36,128 bases of DNA, from positions 1-36,128 of the forward strand of contig CAMAYU010000041.1 in NCBI GenBank assembly GCA_945862235.1, in the 5' to 3' direction. The position numbers and the translations under genes are program-made. Source of the stretch: Schlesneria paludicola DSM 18645. Its GTDB lineage: Bacteria > Planctomycetota > Planctomycetia > Planctomycetales > Planctomycetaceae. Below are positions 15,850 to 23,392 of this stretch, piece by piece (the first letter of the stretch is position 1; each line of letters opens with the position of its first letter). The notes under the pieces are model-generated. The model was given only the letters and a program-made list of their open reading frames with translations. It was not told the DNA's origin and ran no database searches.

Positions 15850-17412
15850 ATGGGATGGACACGCCATACGGGCGCAGTGGTTTCGGTCGCGTTACTCGCT
15901 TCGGTGGCGGGACACTTCGCAGTCCAGCGGCACTTCGAGGCGCGGCAACGCGGCCTTGCAGCGGTCACACCGGGAACGCCGTATCTCACTGAACTGCCGC
16001 GCGCCGCGTTGCAGTTCATGCCTCCCTCATTGTTGCCGACCGGTGGTTTGTTGGCCTCGGATGAGAGCCCGTCTGCCACAACTCCCAGATATCTTGGTGA
16101 GTTCGACCGACCAGCGCGGGCCAGCCAAGTCGTTCCCGCGCTGCAGGTGCGCGGCGACGATGAGTCTGAAAATGGCCCTTCAAACAATGGCCCCTCACAG
16201 CGAAGGGGATCTCGTGACGAATCGTTCAGCCAAGCTCCACCACGCACGGTCCTCGCGCCGCACGATGCGACGGCGCTGACCGACGGCCCCGCGACGGCAA
16301 TAGACTCCGACCTGCCGAGTCTCCCCGAATCGCAGGAGGTGAGCGACGAGCATATTCCGGTGGGGGTCGATGCCAACGCGGTGCGTCGTGTGATTGAAGA
16401 GGAACTGGCCGGATCATCTCGCGAAGAGCGAGACATCTGGTATGACGAGTTGAAGTCGATCCCGGCGGGCGTGGTGCGCGACCTGCTCCAAGTTCGCAAG
16501 CAGCTCCGGTCGTTGCCGCGCGCGCTGCACAAGGCCGATGCGCCGGTGGCCGCTCCCGTTCGCGTCGTTCAGGTTCCGGTGCCTCACGTTTCTGTCGAAG
16601 CGGTGTCTCAATCGCATCGGCGTCCTTTCCTCGACTGGACTCCGACGACGGCGGCTGTCGAGCAAGCGCTGACGCTCGCGCGGCACAACATCGCGAACTC
16701 CTTCACGCCGGGCTTTCAGCGCGTTCGCTGGCAACTCGTCGATGCTTACGGCATCGACTGGAGCGCGTCGGCGGGTGGAGGGACTGAGGAGGGTGACGAA
16801 CTCGCGGCCACTCAGGATTCGATCCCGGCGGAAGGCTGCCGATTGGCGGCATCCCTGTTGGACATCAGGCCGGGGAAGTTGCTCAGGACGGGCCGGTCGC
16901 TCGATCTGGCGATTGATGGCGGCGGTTTCTTCCAAGTCATGGTGAACGGCAAGCCCGCGTTTACCCGCTGCGGTGCGCTGGTCATCAATTCTCGACGACG
17001 CTTGTGTCTGTCGGTGGCGGGTGAATCCGCAGAACTGCAGCCGCCGATTACGATCCCGGCCGAGGCTCAAGAGATTCAGGTCTCAGCTGATGGCGTAGTT
17101 GTGTTTCTTCAAGCGTCAGGCGCAAGCCTAGAGCTTGTGGGGCACGTGCTACTCGCGCGGTTTGCCTGTCCCGAGCGATTGCGGCCGATCGGCGCGACGC
17201 TGTTGAGTGCGACCAAGGGGTCGGGGGAACCGGCCCTTGATGGGCCGGAGTCACCCGGTTTCGGAGCCATTCAGCAGGGATGCCTCGAACAATCGAACGT
17301 GGAGGTCGAGGCGGAACTGGCGGACTTGGAACGGCTGCAGACGCTGCTCAAGTCACTGCCAAGTCCAACGCGCCCTGTCACGGCGAGCGGTGCTGCGGCG
17401 GAGTCGCGCTGA
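15850..17412 (+). CDS. Membrane-anchored protein with FlgG-like flagellar rod domain
   Basis: A 520-residue protein in three parts. Residues 7-23 are one membrane segment. About 30-260 is low-complexity and proline/serine-rich, apart from a helical block at 175-225 (AVRRVIEEELAGSSREERDIWYDELKSIP). Residues 262-505 resemble the flagellar distal rod protein FlgG: the N-terminal D0 motif HNIANSFTPGFQR (279-291), GKLLRTGRSLDLAIDGGGFF (342-361), and the C-terminal GAIQQGCLEQSNVEVEAEL (472-490). The order matches FlgG, but the usual S-G-x-N... start is degenerate and several glycines are lost. The ATG has AAGGA about eight bases upstream. No flagellar gene is nearby; mscL follows on the same strand after 284 bp. 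It could be a specialised rod-like protein or a re-used domain. Confidence 0.72.
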   Translation: MGWTRHTGAVVSVALLASVAGHFAVQRHFEARQRGLAAVTPGTPYLTELPRAALQFMPPSLLPTGGLLASDESPSATTPRYLGEFDRPARASQVVPALQVRGDDESENGPSNNGPSQRRGSRDESFSQAPPRTVLAPHDATALTDGPATAIDSDLPSLPESQEVSDEHIPVGVDANAVRRVIEEELAGSSREERDIWYDELKSIPAGVVRDLLQVRKQLRSLPRALHKADAPVAAPVRVVQVPVPHVSVEAVSQSHRRPFLDWTPTTAAVEQALTLARHNIANSFTPGFQRVRWQLVDAYGIDWSASAGGGTEEGDELAATQDSIPAEGCRLAASLLDIRPGKLLRTGRSLDLAIDGGGFFQVMVNGKPAFTRCGALVINSRRRLCLSVAGESAELQPPITIPAEAQEIQVSADGVVVFLQASGASLELVGHVLLARFACPERLRPIGATLLSATKGSGEPALDGPESPGFGAIQQGCLEQSNVEVEAELADLERLQTLLKSLPSPTRPVTASGAAAESR

Positions 17413-17696
17413 TCGCTGCGAACGCCTGGCGAGTGCTGCCTCCGTAATCGCGATCTGCGAATCAGAAATGACTGCGGCGAGTCCGTGGGCGACAGATCAA
17501 GGTTTCTCCAATGGTTGCCCGAGGCATAACAGTCTTGGTTTATCAGTCCATTGTTGAGGGAGCCGCATCCAAGAACTTTGATTGCCCTCCACCGTGATGC
17601 AGGCTTGGCGTGCTGGAGTCTCCTCGGGCTAACTCGCCACGGCTCGAACGGATTTGTGTCAGACAACCGTTCTTTGTTTTTGTGAAAGGTCGATCT

Positions 17697-18146
17697 ATGA
17701 GCATGGTTCAAGAGTTCAAGGCATTCGTGCAGCGCGGCAACGTCGTCGATCTTGCGGTCGGCGTCATCATGGGAGGGGCGTTCGGAAAGATCGTGAACTC
17801 GGTGGTCGCCGATGTTTTGATGCCGCCGATTGGATACATCGTGGGGGGCATCAAGTTTACGGACCTCAAAGTCACCCTTCCCGCCGTCAAAATCAAAGTC
17901 CCTGATCCCGCGAAGGCAGGAGAACTGGTCGAGAAGACTTTGGATGCCGCCACAATCAACTACGGCAACTTCCTGCAAACGACGTTCGACTTCCTGATCA
18001 TTGCCTTTTGCGTGTTCATGCTGGTCAAAGCCATGAACTCGATGAAGAAGAAGGAAGAGGCCGCAGCACCAGCGGCTCCTCCTGAACCAACATCCACAGA
18101 AAAGTTACTGGCGGAAATTCGAGACGCCTTGAAGGCGAAAGCCTGA
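17697..18146 (+). CDS. mscL: Large-conductance mechanosensitive channel
   Basis: This inner-membrane channel releases solutes during hypo-osmotic shock. The 149-residue product has the MscL plan: amphipathic N-terminal helix MSMVQEFKAFVQRGNVVDLA, the glycine/alanine-rich pore helix GVIMGGAFGKIVNSVVADV followed by LMPPIGYIVGG, a periplasmic loop, the second membrane helix around FDFLIIAFCVFMLVKAMN, and a charged C-terminal helix (EKLLAEIRDALK). It is slightly longer than the E. coli protein, mostly in the periplasmic loop and the alanine/proline linker. The ATG at 17697 has AAAGGT seven to eight bases upstream; the frame is open from 17610 but that extension is not part of the family. It ends in a clear terminator, so it is probably transcribed alone. 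Confidence 0.96.
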   Translation: MSMVQEFKAFVQRGNVVDLAVGVIMGGAFGKIVNSVVADVLMPPIGYIVGGIKFTDLKVTLPAVKIKVPDPAKAGELVEKTLDAATINYGNFLQTTFDFLIIAFCVFMLVKAMNSMKKKEEAAAPAAPPEPTSTEKLLAEIRDALKAKA

Positions 18147-18199
18147 CGGAAACGGTGACTCGCCCGATTGACGTGACCTTGCAGCCCGGACATTCTCGT

Positions 18200-18235
18200 G
18201 CCCCAGACGCTTTCGCAGTGTCTGGGGCTTTTTTT
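18200..18235 (+). terminator. Rho-independent terminator of mscL
   Basis: GCCCCAGAC (18200-18208) pairs with GTCTGGGGC (18220-18228); two further base pairs reduce the loop to 7 nt. Seven Ts follow (18229-18235). It isolates mscL from the sigma-factor operon that starts about 80 bp later. Confidence 0.93.
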
Positions 18236-18317
18236 GTAGCGACCAAATTCACGAGAATAACCGCGAGGCGAGCCTCATCTTGACGGTCGTCGCGTTTCAA
18301 AGTTACGGGGGTGGACG

Positions 18318-18899
18318 TTGGCGAGCGATGACGGCGACCCGCTCGAAACCGGACAGCCTCCTGACGGGGACGCTCACCGCGCGCGTTTGCCGATCCAAAC
18401 CGTTCGAGAGTTGTACGAGGTTCATTCCCGCGAGTTGTTGGCGTTTTTGGTCGGAGTGTTGCGGGACGGACACGCGGCAGACGAGGTGGCTCAAGCCGCA
18501 TTCGCCCGCCTGATGGAAGTGGGTCACGAGGCTCGGGCCGAGACGATCAAAGGCTGGTTGTTCAAGGTGGGGTTTCATGAGGCGATGGCCTTCCGACGGC
18601 GGCAGGCTCTGCAAGGCAAGACACTCAAAAATTACACGGTTCGCCGCGATCCCCTTCTGGCGAACGAGACCGTTCACGATGAGTTGGTGCGACGTGAAGA
18701 TGTCGCGAAATTAAAAGAGTTACTGGCTGAGTTGCCTCCCGACCAACAACACGTCGTGCGGCAGCGGATGTACGAGGGCAAGACCTTCGCCGTGATCGCA
18801 GACGAGTTGAACGTGCCACTCGGCACCGTGCTGACTCGCATGAGACTCGCGATGGAAAAGTTGCAGAAGTGGTGGAAGCGAGACGCTTACCCTACGTGA
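18318..18899 (+). CDS. ECF-type sigma-70 family RNA polymerase sigma factor
   Basis: A 193-residue alternative sigma factor. Region 2 spans about 27-100 (VRELYEVHSRELLAFLVGVLRD, DEVAQAAFARLME, TIKGWLFKVGFHEAMAFRRRQ). Region 4 spans about 128-185 with a helix-turn-helix (LPPDQQHVVRQRMYEGKTFA, VIADELNVPLGTVLTRMRLA). There is no region 1 or 3, as in ECF factors. The only in-frame start compatible with this length is a TTG preceded by GGGGGTGG; the nearby ATG is in another frame. Twelve bases separate it from the next gene, a probable anti-sigma, so the two should be co-transcribed and possibly autoregulated. I could not identify a convincing ECF promoter upstream. Confidence 0.9.
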   Translation: MASDDGDPLETGQPPDGDAHRARLPIQTVRELYEVHSRELLAFLVGVLRDGHAADEVAQAAFARLMEVGHEARAETIKGWLFKVGFHEAMAFRRRQALQGKTLKNYTVRRDPLLANETVHDELVRREDVAKLKELLAELPPDQQHVVRQRMYEGKTFAVIADELNVPLGTVLTRMRLAMEKLQKWWKRDAYPT

Positions 18900-18911
18900 G
18901 AAGACGCAATC

Positions 18912-19487
18912 ATGACCGGTTCTTTTGATCAAACTCCGAATGGCGACTCCTTGAACTGGCTGGCGGTTCAGTACGTCCTCGGCGAACTCTCCGAGAGCGA
19001 GCTGCTCGCGTTCGAGGAACGTTTGGAAACCGACCTCGCCGTATGTGAGGCGGTGGCTGCAGCGGTTCGGTTGACGTTCATTCTTCAAGTCGCAGTGGCC
19101 GACTCACCAGTCGTTCCTGCTTTCGCAACGAACCCGCCTCGCGTGCTGCCCGACGCGACCGTTCATTCATTCAAAACAACGCCGCGCGGTTCGTGGCTTG
19201 TTCTCGCCGGGGCAACGACTGCCGCAGCGGTTTTGCTTGCCGCGATGTCACTCGGCCCCGCGAGTTCGCCTTCGACTCAATTGGCTCGCGTGGACCGATC
19301 GGCTTCCGAGTTGGTCTCGCTCTGGCGCACCGGTTCCGCAGTGGCCGAATTGGACATCGACGATGCGGACGTTGAGTTGGCTGAATCGGGAACTGAAGTC
19401 GCTGTTCCCGATTGGCTGTTCGCCGCGGTCTCATTGGAGCAATCGAACGCCGCCGGAAATTCGACCGATGAGCGTCAGGAGAACTGA
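18912..19487 (+). CDS. Probable membrane-bound anti-sigma factor
   Basis: A 191-residue, single-pass membrane protein (membrane segment about 94-114, WLVLAGATTAAAVLLAAMS). The N-terminal YVLGELSESELLAFEERLETD resembles the N-terminal helix of anti-sigma domains, with the typical L-G-x-L-x-x-x-E-x-x-x-F-E-x-x-L spacing. It lacks the H-x3-C-x2-C zinc motif, so it would be a zinc-free type. The C-terminal 75 residues are acidic and would be periplasmic. The call rests largely on position: directly after an ECF sigma gene and two bases before an exported coiled-coil protein. It would hold the sigma factor at the membrane until an envelope signal releases it. Confidence 0.7.
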   Translation: MTGSFDQTPNGDSLNWLAVQYVLGELSESELLAFEERLETDLAVCEAVAAAVRLTFILQVAVADSPVVPAFATNPPRVLPDATVHSFKTTPRGSWLVLAGATTAAAVLLAAMSLGPASSPSTQLARVDRSASELVSLWRTGSAVAELDIDDADVELAESGTEVAVPDWLFAAVSLEQSNAAGNSTDERQEN

Positions 19488-19489
19488 TC

Positions 19490-20269
19490 GTGTTTCAATC
19501 CAAGCGGTGCTTGAATCTGTTGGGCGTGGCGGGGCTGATGTTCGCCTGCGCTGTCGGTTCGTCGCGCCTCGTCCTCGCGGACGACACGGCTGCTCCGGAA
19601 GTGAAGTCGATCCCGAGTGGCAAGCCGAACCCGGCGACCCGGTCAGAACGGAATGCGGCCAGCGCAAAGGCTCATGCGACGACGAAGATCACGGCCGAAC
19701 GGGAAGCGGTCGCCATCGCCTTCGCGGGGCAGAACCATCCCGAGCTATCGTTGTTGTTGGCGAATCTCAAGCAGAACAATCCAACCGAGTATCACGCGGC
19801 GGTTGTTGAGTTGGACCGGATCGTCGAGCGGCTCGCGTCGCTCAAATCGAAGAACGTCTCGCAACACGATTCTGAGTTGGCCCACTGGAAGATGGACTCG
19901 CGCATCCGGTTGATGGCCGCACGGCTGACGATGTCCGACAACCCGGCTCTCGAAGCGGAACTCAAAGTTGCCGTGCGTGAAAAGGTCGAGCTGACTCTGG
20001 CCGAACGGAAGGCGGAACGAGATCGCTTGCAGAAGCGTGTCGAGAAACTCGACCAGACCATCGGCGATCTGGCGACGAAATTGGATGAGGTCGCCGAGAA
20101 AGAGTTCGCGGCGTTGAAGCGATCCGCTCAGTCGAGTAAGCCCACGGCCAAAACCAAGCCGGTGAAAAAGGGCGAAGCGCACGCCGCCGCCAAGTCAGTC
20201 GATCGAACAGCCAACAGTAAAGACAAGGGGGCGGCCAAGCCCTCGGTGAAAGCGTCCATGGACAAGTAA
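19490..20269 (+). CDS. Exported coiled-coil protein in the sigma/anti-sigma operon
   Basis: I do not recognise a named family. The 259-residue product begins with a signal peptide (about 1-30, CLNLLGVAGLMFACAVGSS...VLA). The mature part is nearly all helical and highly charged: a helical hairpin about 70-150 (HPELSLLLANLKQNNPTEYH, AVVELDRIVERLASL) then a coiled coil about 160-215 (KVELTLAERKAERDRLQKRV, EKLDQTIGDLATKLDEVAEK), and a lysine/alanine/serine-rich tail. The GTG start has AGGAGA seven bases upstream and lies two bases after the anti-sigma stop. By analogy with periplasmic partners such as CnrX or RsmP-type proteins it may sense or transmit an envelope signal; this is inference. Its stop codon lies in the left direct repeat of the inserted element at 20272. 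Confidence 0.65.
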   Translation: MFQSKRCLNLLGVAGLMFACAVGSSRLVLADDTAAPEVKSIPSGKPNPATRSERNAASAKAHATTKITAEREAVAIAFAGQNHPELSLLLANLKQNNPTEYHAAVVELDRIVERLASLKSKNVSQHDSELAHWKMDSRIRLMAARLTMSDNPALEAELKVAVREKVELTLAERKAERDRLQKRVEKLDQTIGDLATKLDEVAEKEFAALKRSAQSSKPTAKTKPVKKGEAHAAAKSVDRTANSKDKGAAKPSVKASMDK

Positions 20270-20418
20270 ATGTGCCCGCCAAAAGTCGCCTTCATCGCTC
20301 CGCGTGAAGAGAGCCGAACGCGGAATGAAGCTGTTTCTCGAGTATCCGCGTCGCTGGTGACTCGGCTGACTCCACGCGGAGCGATGAAGGCGACTTTTGG
20401 CGGGCACGTCAAGTAAAT
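20261..20418. mobile_element. MITE-like element with 35-bp perfect inverted repeats and 11-bp flanking direct repeats
   Basis: Terminal inverted repeats at 20272-20306 and 20373-20407 match perfectly over 35 bp (outer end GTGCCCGCCAAAAGTCGCC). Immediately outside lie GACAAGTAAAT (20261-20271) and GTCAAGTAAAT (20408-20418), direct repeats with 10 of 11 matches, as expected of a target-site duplication. The element body is 136 bp with no coding capacity. The left repeat includes the last codons and stop (GAC AAG TAA) of the coiled-coil gene, so insertion occurred exactly at the gene end and preserved the stop. A transposase would have to act in trans. Confidence 0.85.
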
Positions 20419-20474
20419 CCGCAATGCCCCAGATCACACAGCCGGGGGCGGAATCATCAGTCGAAAGGGAACTC

Positions 20475-23246
20475 ATGCAACGAACTGCTTGGCAGAGATT
20501 GACTCTGGGACTCGCGGCCTCACTCGGCCTGCAAGTCATCTGCGTTGGAACGGCCTCGGCCGCTGAAGACGTGCTGCGGATCGACCAGCGATTCGCGAAC
20601 GAAGCGATCACCGAGACTCCCGACTTCCGGCAGCATGTTGTGCCGCTGATGGGCAAGCTCGGTTGCAATGGGCGAGCTTGTCACGGGTCGTTCCAAGGTC
20701 AGGGTGGCTTCCGGCTGTCGCTGTTTGGTTACGACTTCAAGTCGGACCACGATGCTCTCGCGAAGGCTGAGAAGGACAAGCCAGCTCGCATCGACGTGGC
20801 CAACATCCACGAAAGCCTGATGCTGACGAAGCCGTTGCAAGTTGTGCCGCATGAAGGGGGGACACGACTGAAGGAAGGGACTTGGCAACACCGAGTCCTC
20901 GTGAAATGGCTCGAAGGGGGCGCGAAGCCCGTCACCAGCGAGTCGGCCGAATTCGTGCGACTCGAAATCACGCCGACCGAAATCGTCGCGAAGAAAAAAG
21001 GAGAGACCTTCCAACTGAAGGCCGTCGCCGTCTGGTCCACCGGTGTGCGTGAAGACGTGACGCCGATGTGCCGCTTCCGCTCGAACAACGACACGATCGT
21101 CACCATTGACGACAACGGCTTGGCCACATCAACCGGCCCCGGCGACTCACACGTCGTTGCGTTCTATGACAACGGAGTCGTCCCCGTTCCGGTGATGCTC
21201 CCCGTCGGTCCCAAGTTCGGCCCGAATTATCCCTCGGTTCCAACACCAACCAAGATCGACGAACTCGTCGTGCAAAAGCTTCGCAAGGTCGGGATCGTTC
21301 AGTCCGGTCTCGCCTCCGACTCCGAGTTCCTCCGCCGAGTCAGCCTCGACATGATCGGGACTCTACCGACCGCTGCCGAAGTCGAAGCGTTCCTCGTCGA
21401 TCAGTCGTCCGACAAGCGGGCCAAGAAGATCGACGAACTCCTCGAACGCCCCGCCTATGCCGCGTGGTGGGCCACTCGCTTGGCCGACTGGACGGGTAAC
21501 AACGCCGGGAAGCTCAACAACGTTGAGAAGGCACAAATCTCAACAGACCGCATGTCGTCTGACTGGTACGAATGGCTCCGCGTCCGCGTCGAACAGAACA
21601 TGCCTTATGACGACATGATGGAAGGAATCATCCTCGCCGTCAGTCGTGCGGAAGACGAGTCTTACACCGAATACTGTGAGCGGATGAGCAGCTACTACCA
21701 CAAGGATGCAAAGGGACACTTCGCCGACCAGCCTTCGCTCTCGACTTTCTGGGTGCGTCGTGAATTTCAGAAGCCGGAAGAGCGGGCGCTGGGCTTTGCT
21801 TACACGTTCATGGGCATTCGCATCCAGTGTGCCCAGTGCCACAAGCACCCGTTCGACCAGTGGACGAAGGACGACTTCGATCGCTTCAAAGAGTTCTTCG
21901 GTCGCCTTCAGTACCGGAGCGCACCAGGAACGGGGGCCGAAGAGAAGGCGATCCTCGCCAAGATTGATGTTGATCCTGACGAAATGAAGAAGAAGCAGGG
22001 TGGACAGGATTTGCGAAAAGTGTTGTTGGAACATCTCAACAAGGGTGAGGTTGTGCCGTTCAATGAACTGCATGTCCCCGCACCTGCCCGCCAAGCCAAG
22101 CAGCCCGATCGCAAGCCGAACAAAGACAAGCCCAACGCCAAACGCCCTCAGGTTGTGGCAGGCCGAACGGCCAAGATTTTGGGAGGCGAAGAAGTTCAAA
22201 TCGGAGACATGGAAGACCCGCGTCAGGCTCTCATGACTTGGCTGCGTGACAAGGACAACCCGTACTTCGCCCGAGCCATCGTGAACCGCATCTGGTCAGG
22301 CTACTTCAACGTGGGAATCGTCGAACCGACCGATGACCTCAGCTTGGCGAACCCGCCCAGCAACGATGCCCTGCTCGACTATCTGACCGAGGCATTCGTC
22401 GAAAGCGGCTACAACTTGAAGTGGCTCCATCGCGAGATCGCCAACAGCCGGACGTATCAACTCAGCTTCCAACCCAACGACACCAACCTTCACGACGAAC
22501 ACAATTTCGCCCGTGCCGTTCCTCGTCGGTTGCCCGCCGAAGTCGCCTACGATGCCGTCAGCTTGGCGACGATGAGTGACTTTGAAGCCGCCAAGTGGCA
22601 AACGAGCGTTCGAGGCCGGTCGATTGCCGATCCGTATGTTTCGTACAACGCGAACGGCAACGGGAAGGGCAAGAGCAACTACGCTCTGTCGATCTTCGGC
22701 CGCTCCATCCGCGACAGTAATTGCGAGTGCGATCGCTCGACCGAAGCGAGCCTCTTGCAAACCGTCTTCCTCCAGAACGACCAAGAAGTTTTGGACATGA
22801 TCGGCCAGAAGGGGAAATGGGTCGATCAGATTACGAAGCGAGGCGATCCTGCCAAGGACGCCAAGGAAGCCGATCAAATTCTCAAGAAGCGTCAGGAGCG
22901 AAAGCTGGCGGAAGCGAGCGTCGAGAAGCTGAAGCAGCAATTGACCAAGGCGGAGAAGAACGACCTCAAACCCGCTCGGGTTGAAGCGATGAAGAAGGAA
23001 CTGGCCAAGCGTGAAGCGGACGTGGCGAAGGTTCTCATCGCCGAGCCGAAGCCATCGCCGGTGGTCGAGTTCGACGCGAAGGCCGTGATTCGACAAGCCT
23101 ACTTGCGGTCACTCAGCCGACTGCCGACGACCGCCGAGTCGGAGCGAGCTGCCAAGTACTTCGAGGAAACGGGCGATCCGGCTCGCGGTACGAAGGACCT
23201 GCTCTGGGCGCTCATCAACACCAAGGAGTTCATCGTCAATCACTGA
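20475..23246 (+). CDS. DUF1549/DUF1553 planctomycetal cytochrome-like protein
   Basis: A 923-residue exported protein of the DUF1549-DUF1553 type that is expanded in planctomycetes. A signal peptide (1-30) is followed by an N-terminal C-x4-C-H motif (C64, C69, H70 in GCNGRACHGSFQG), a Big2-like Ig domain (about 158-245), DUF1549 (about 257-480) with a C-x2-C-H haem-like motif (C452, C455, H456 in QCAQCHKHPFDQW), and DUF1553 from about 585. The last domain contains a charged coiled-coil insertion (around 800-860, KRQERKLAEASVEKLKQQ...) before a conserved end (AYLRSLSRLPTTAESERA). I chose the ATG at 20475 (AAGGGA five bases upstream) since the frame further up lies in the mobile element. The DUF1501 gene downstream is its usual partner. 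Biochemical function is unknown. Confidence 0.9.
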   Translation: MQRTAWQRLTLGLAASLGLQVICVGTASAAEDVLRIDQRFANEAITETPDFRQHVVPLMGKLGCNGRACHGSFQGQGGFRLSLFGYDFKSDHDALAKAEKDKPARIDVANIHESLMLTKPLQVVPHEGGTRLKEGTWQHRVLVKWLEGGAKPVTSESAEFVRLEITPTEIVAKKKGETFQLKAVAVWSTGVREDVTPMCRFRSNNDTIVTIDDNGLATSTGPGDSHVVAFYDNGVVPVPVMLPVGPKFGPNYPSVPTPTKIDELVVQKLRKVGIVQSGLASDSEFLRRVSLDMIGTLPTAAEVEAFLVDQSSDKRAKKIDELLERPAYAAWWATRLADWTGNNAGKLNNVEKAQISTDRMSSDWYEWLRVRVEQNMPYDDMMEGIILAVSRAEDESYTEYCERMSSYYHKDAKGHFADQPSLSTFWVRREFQKPEERALGFAYTFMGIRIQCAQCHKHPFDQWTKDDFDRFKEFFGRLQYRSAPGTGAEEKAILAKIDVDPDEMKKKQGGQDLRKVLLEHLNKGEVVPFNELHVPAPARQAKQPDRKPNKDKPNAKRPQVVAGRTAKILGGEEVQIGDMEDPRQALMTWLRDKDNPYFARAIVNRIWSGYFNVGIVEPTDDLSLANPPSNDALLDYLTEAFVESGYNLKWLHREIANSRTYQLSFQPNDTNLHDEHNFARAVPRRLPAEVAYDAVSLATMSDFEAAKWQTSVRGRSIADPYVSYNANGNGKGKSNYALSIFGRSIRDSNCECDRSTEASLLQTVFLQNDQEVLDMIGQKGKWVDQITKRGDPAKDAKEADQILKKRQERKLAEASVEKLKQQLTKAEKNDLKPARVEAMKKELAKREADVAKVLIAEPKPSPVVEFDAKAVIRQAYLRSLSRLPTTAESERAAKYFEETGDPARGTKDLLWALINTKEFIVNH

Positions 23247-23260
23247 AAAGCGATTAGCGA

Positions 23261-23346
23261 GTAGGGTGCGTTGAGTCTGCGAAACGCACTGGACAAACAT
23301 GACAGCAACGAAAGAGGGTGCGTTTCGGAGACTCAACGCACCCTAC
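23261..23346. repeat. 28-bp inverted repeat, GTAGGGTGCGTTGAGTCT type
   Basis: Arms at 23261-23288 and 23319-23346 are complementary with one mismatch and a 30-nt loop. It sits between the DUF1549/1553 and DUF1501 genes. A related arm begins at 36064 near the window end. Transcripts crossing this gap would carry a large hairpin, which may alter the relative expression of the two genes. Confidence 0.85.
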
Positions 23347-23392
23347 AACACTGTTTACAAACCAATCTAATTCCTACGAAAGGGACTGAATT

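Noticed and set aside
17413..17696. Gap between the FlgG-like gene and mscL examined for a palindrome or small gene
   Set aside because: Unlike most other gaps it holds no clear inverted repeat, and I found no convincing start with a ribosome binding site other than that of mscL.
18241..18317. Possible ECF promoter (AACC ... CGTC) upstream of the sigma gene
   Set aside because: AACC at 18259 and GTC/CGTC near 18286-18291 are about 24-25 nt apart, whereas ECF promoters usually have about 16-17 nt between the elements.
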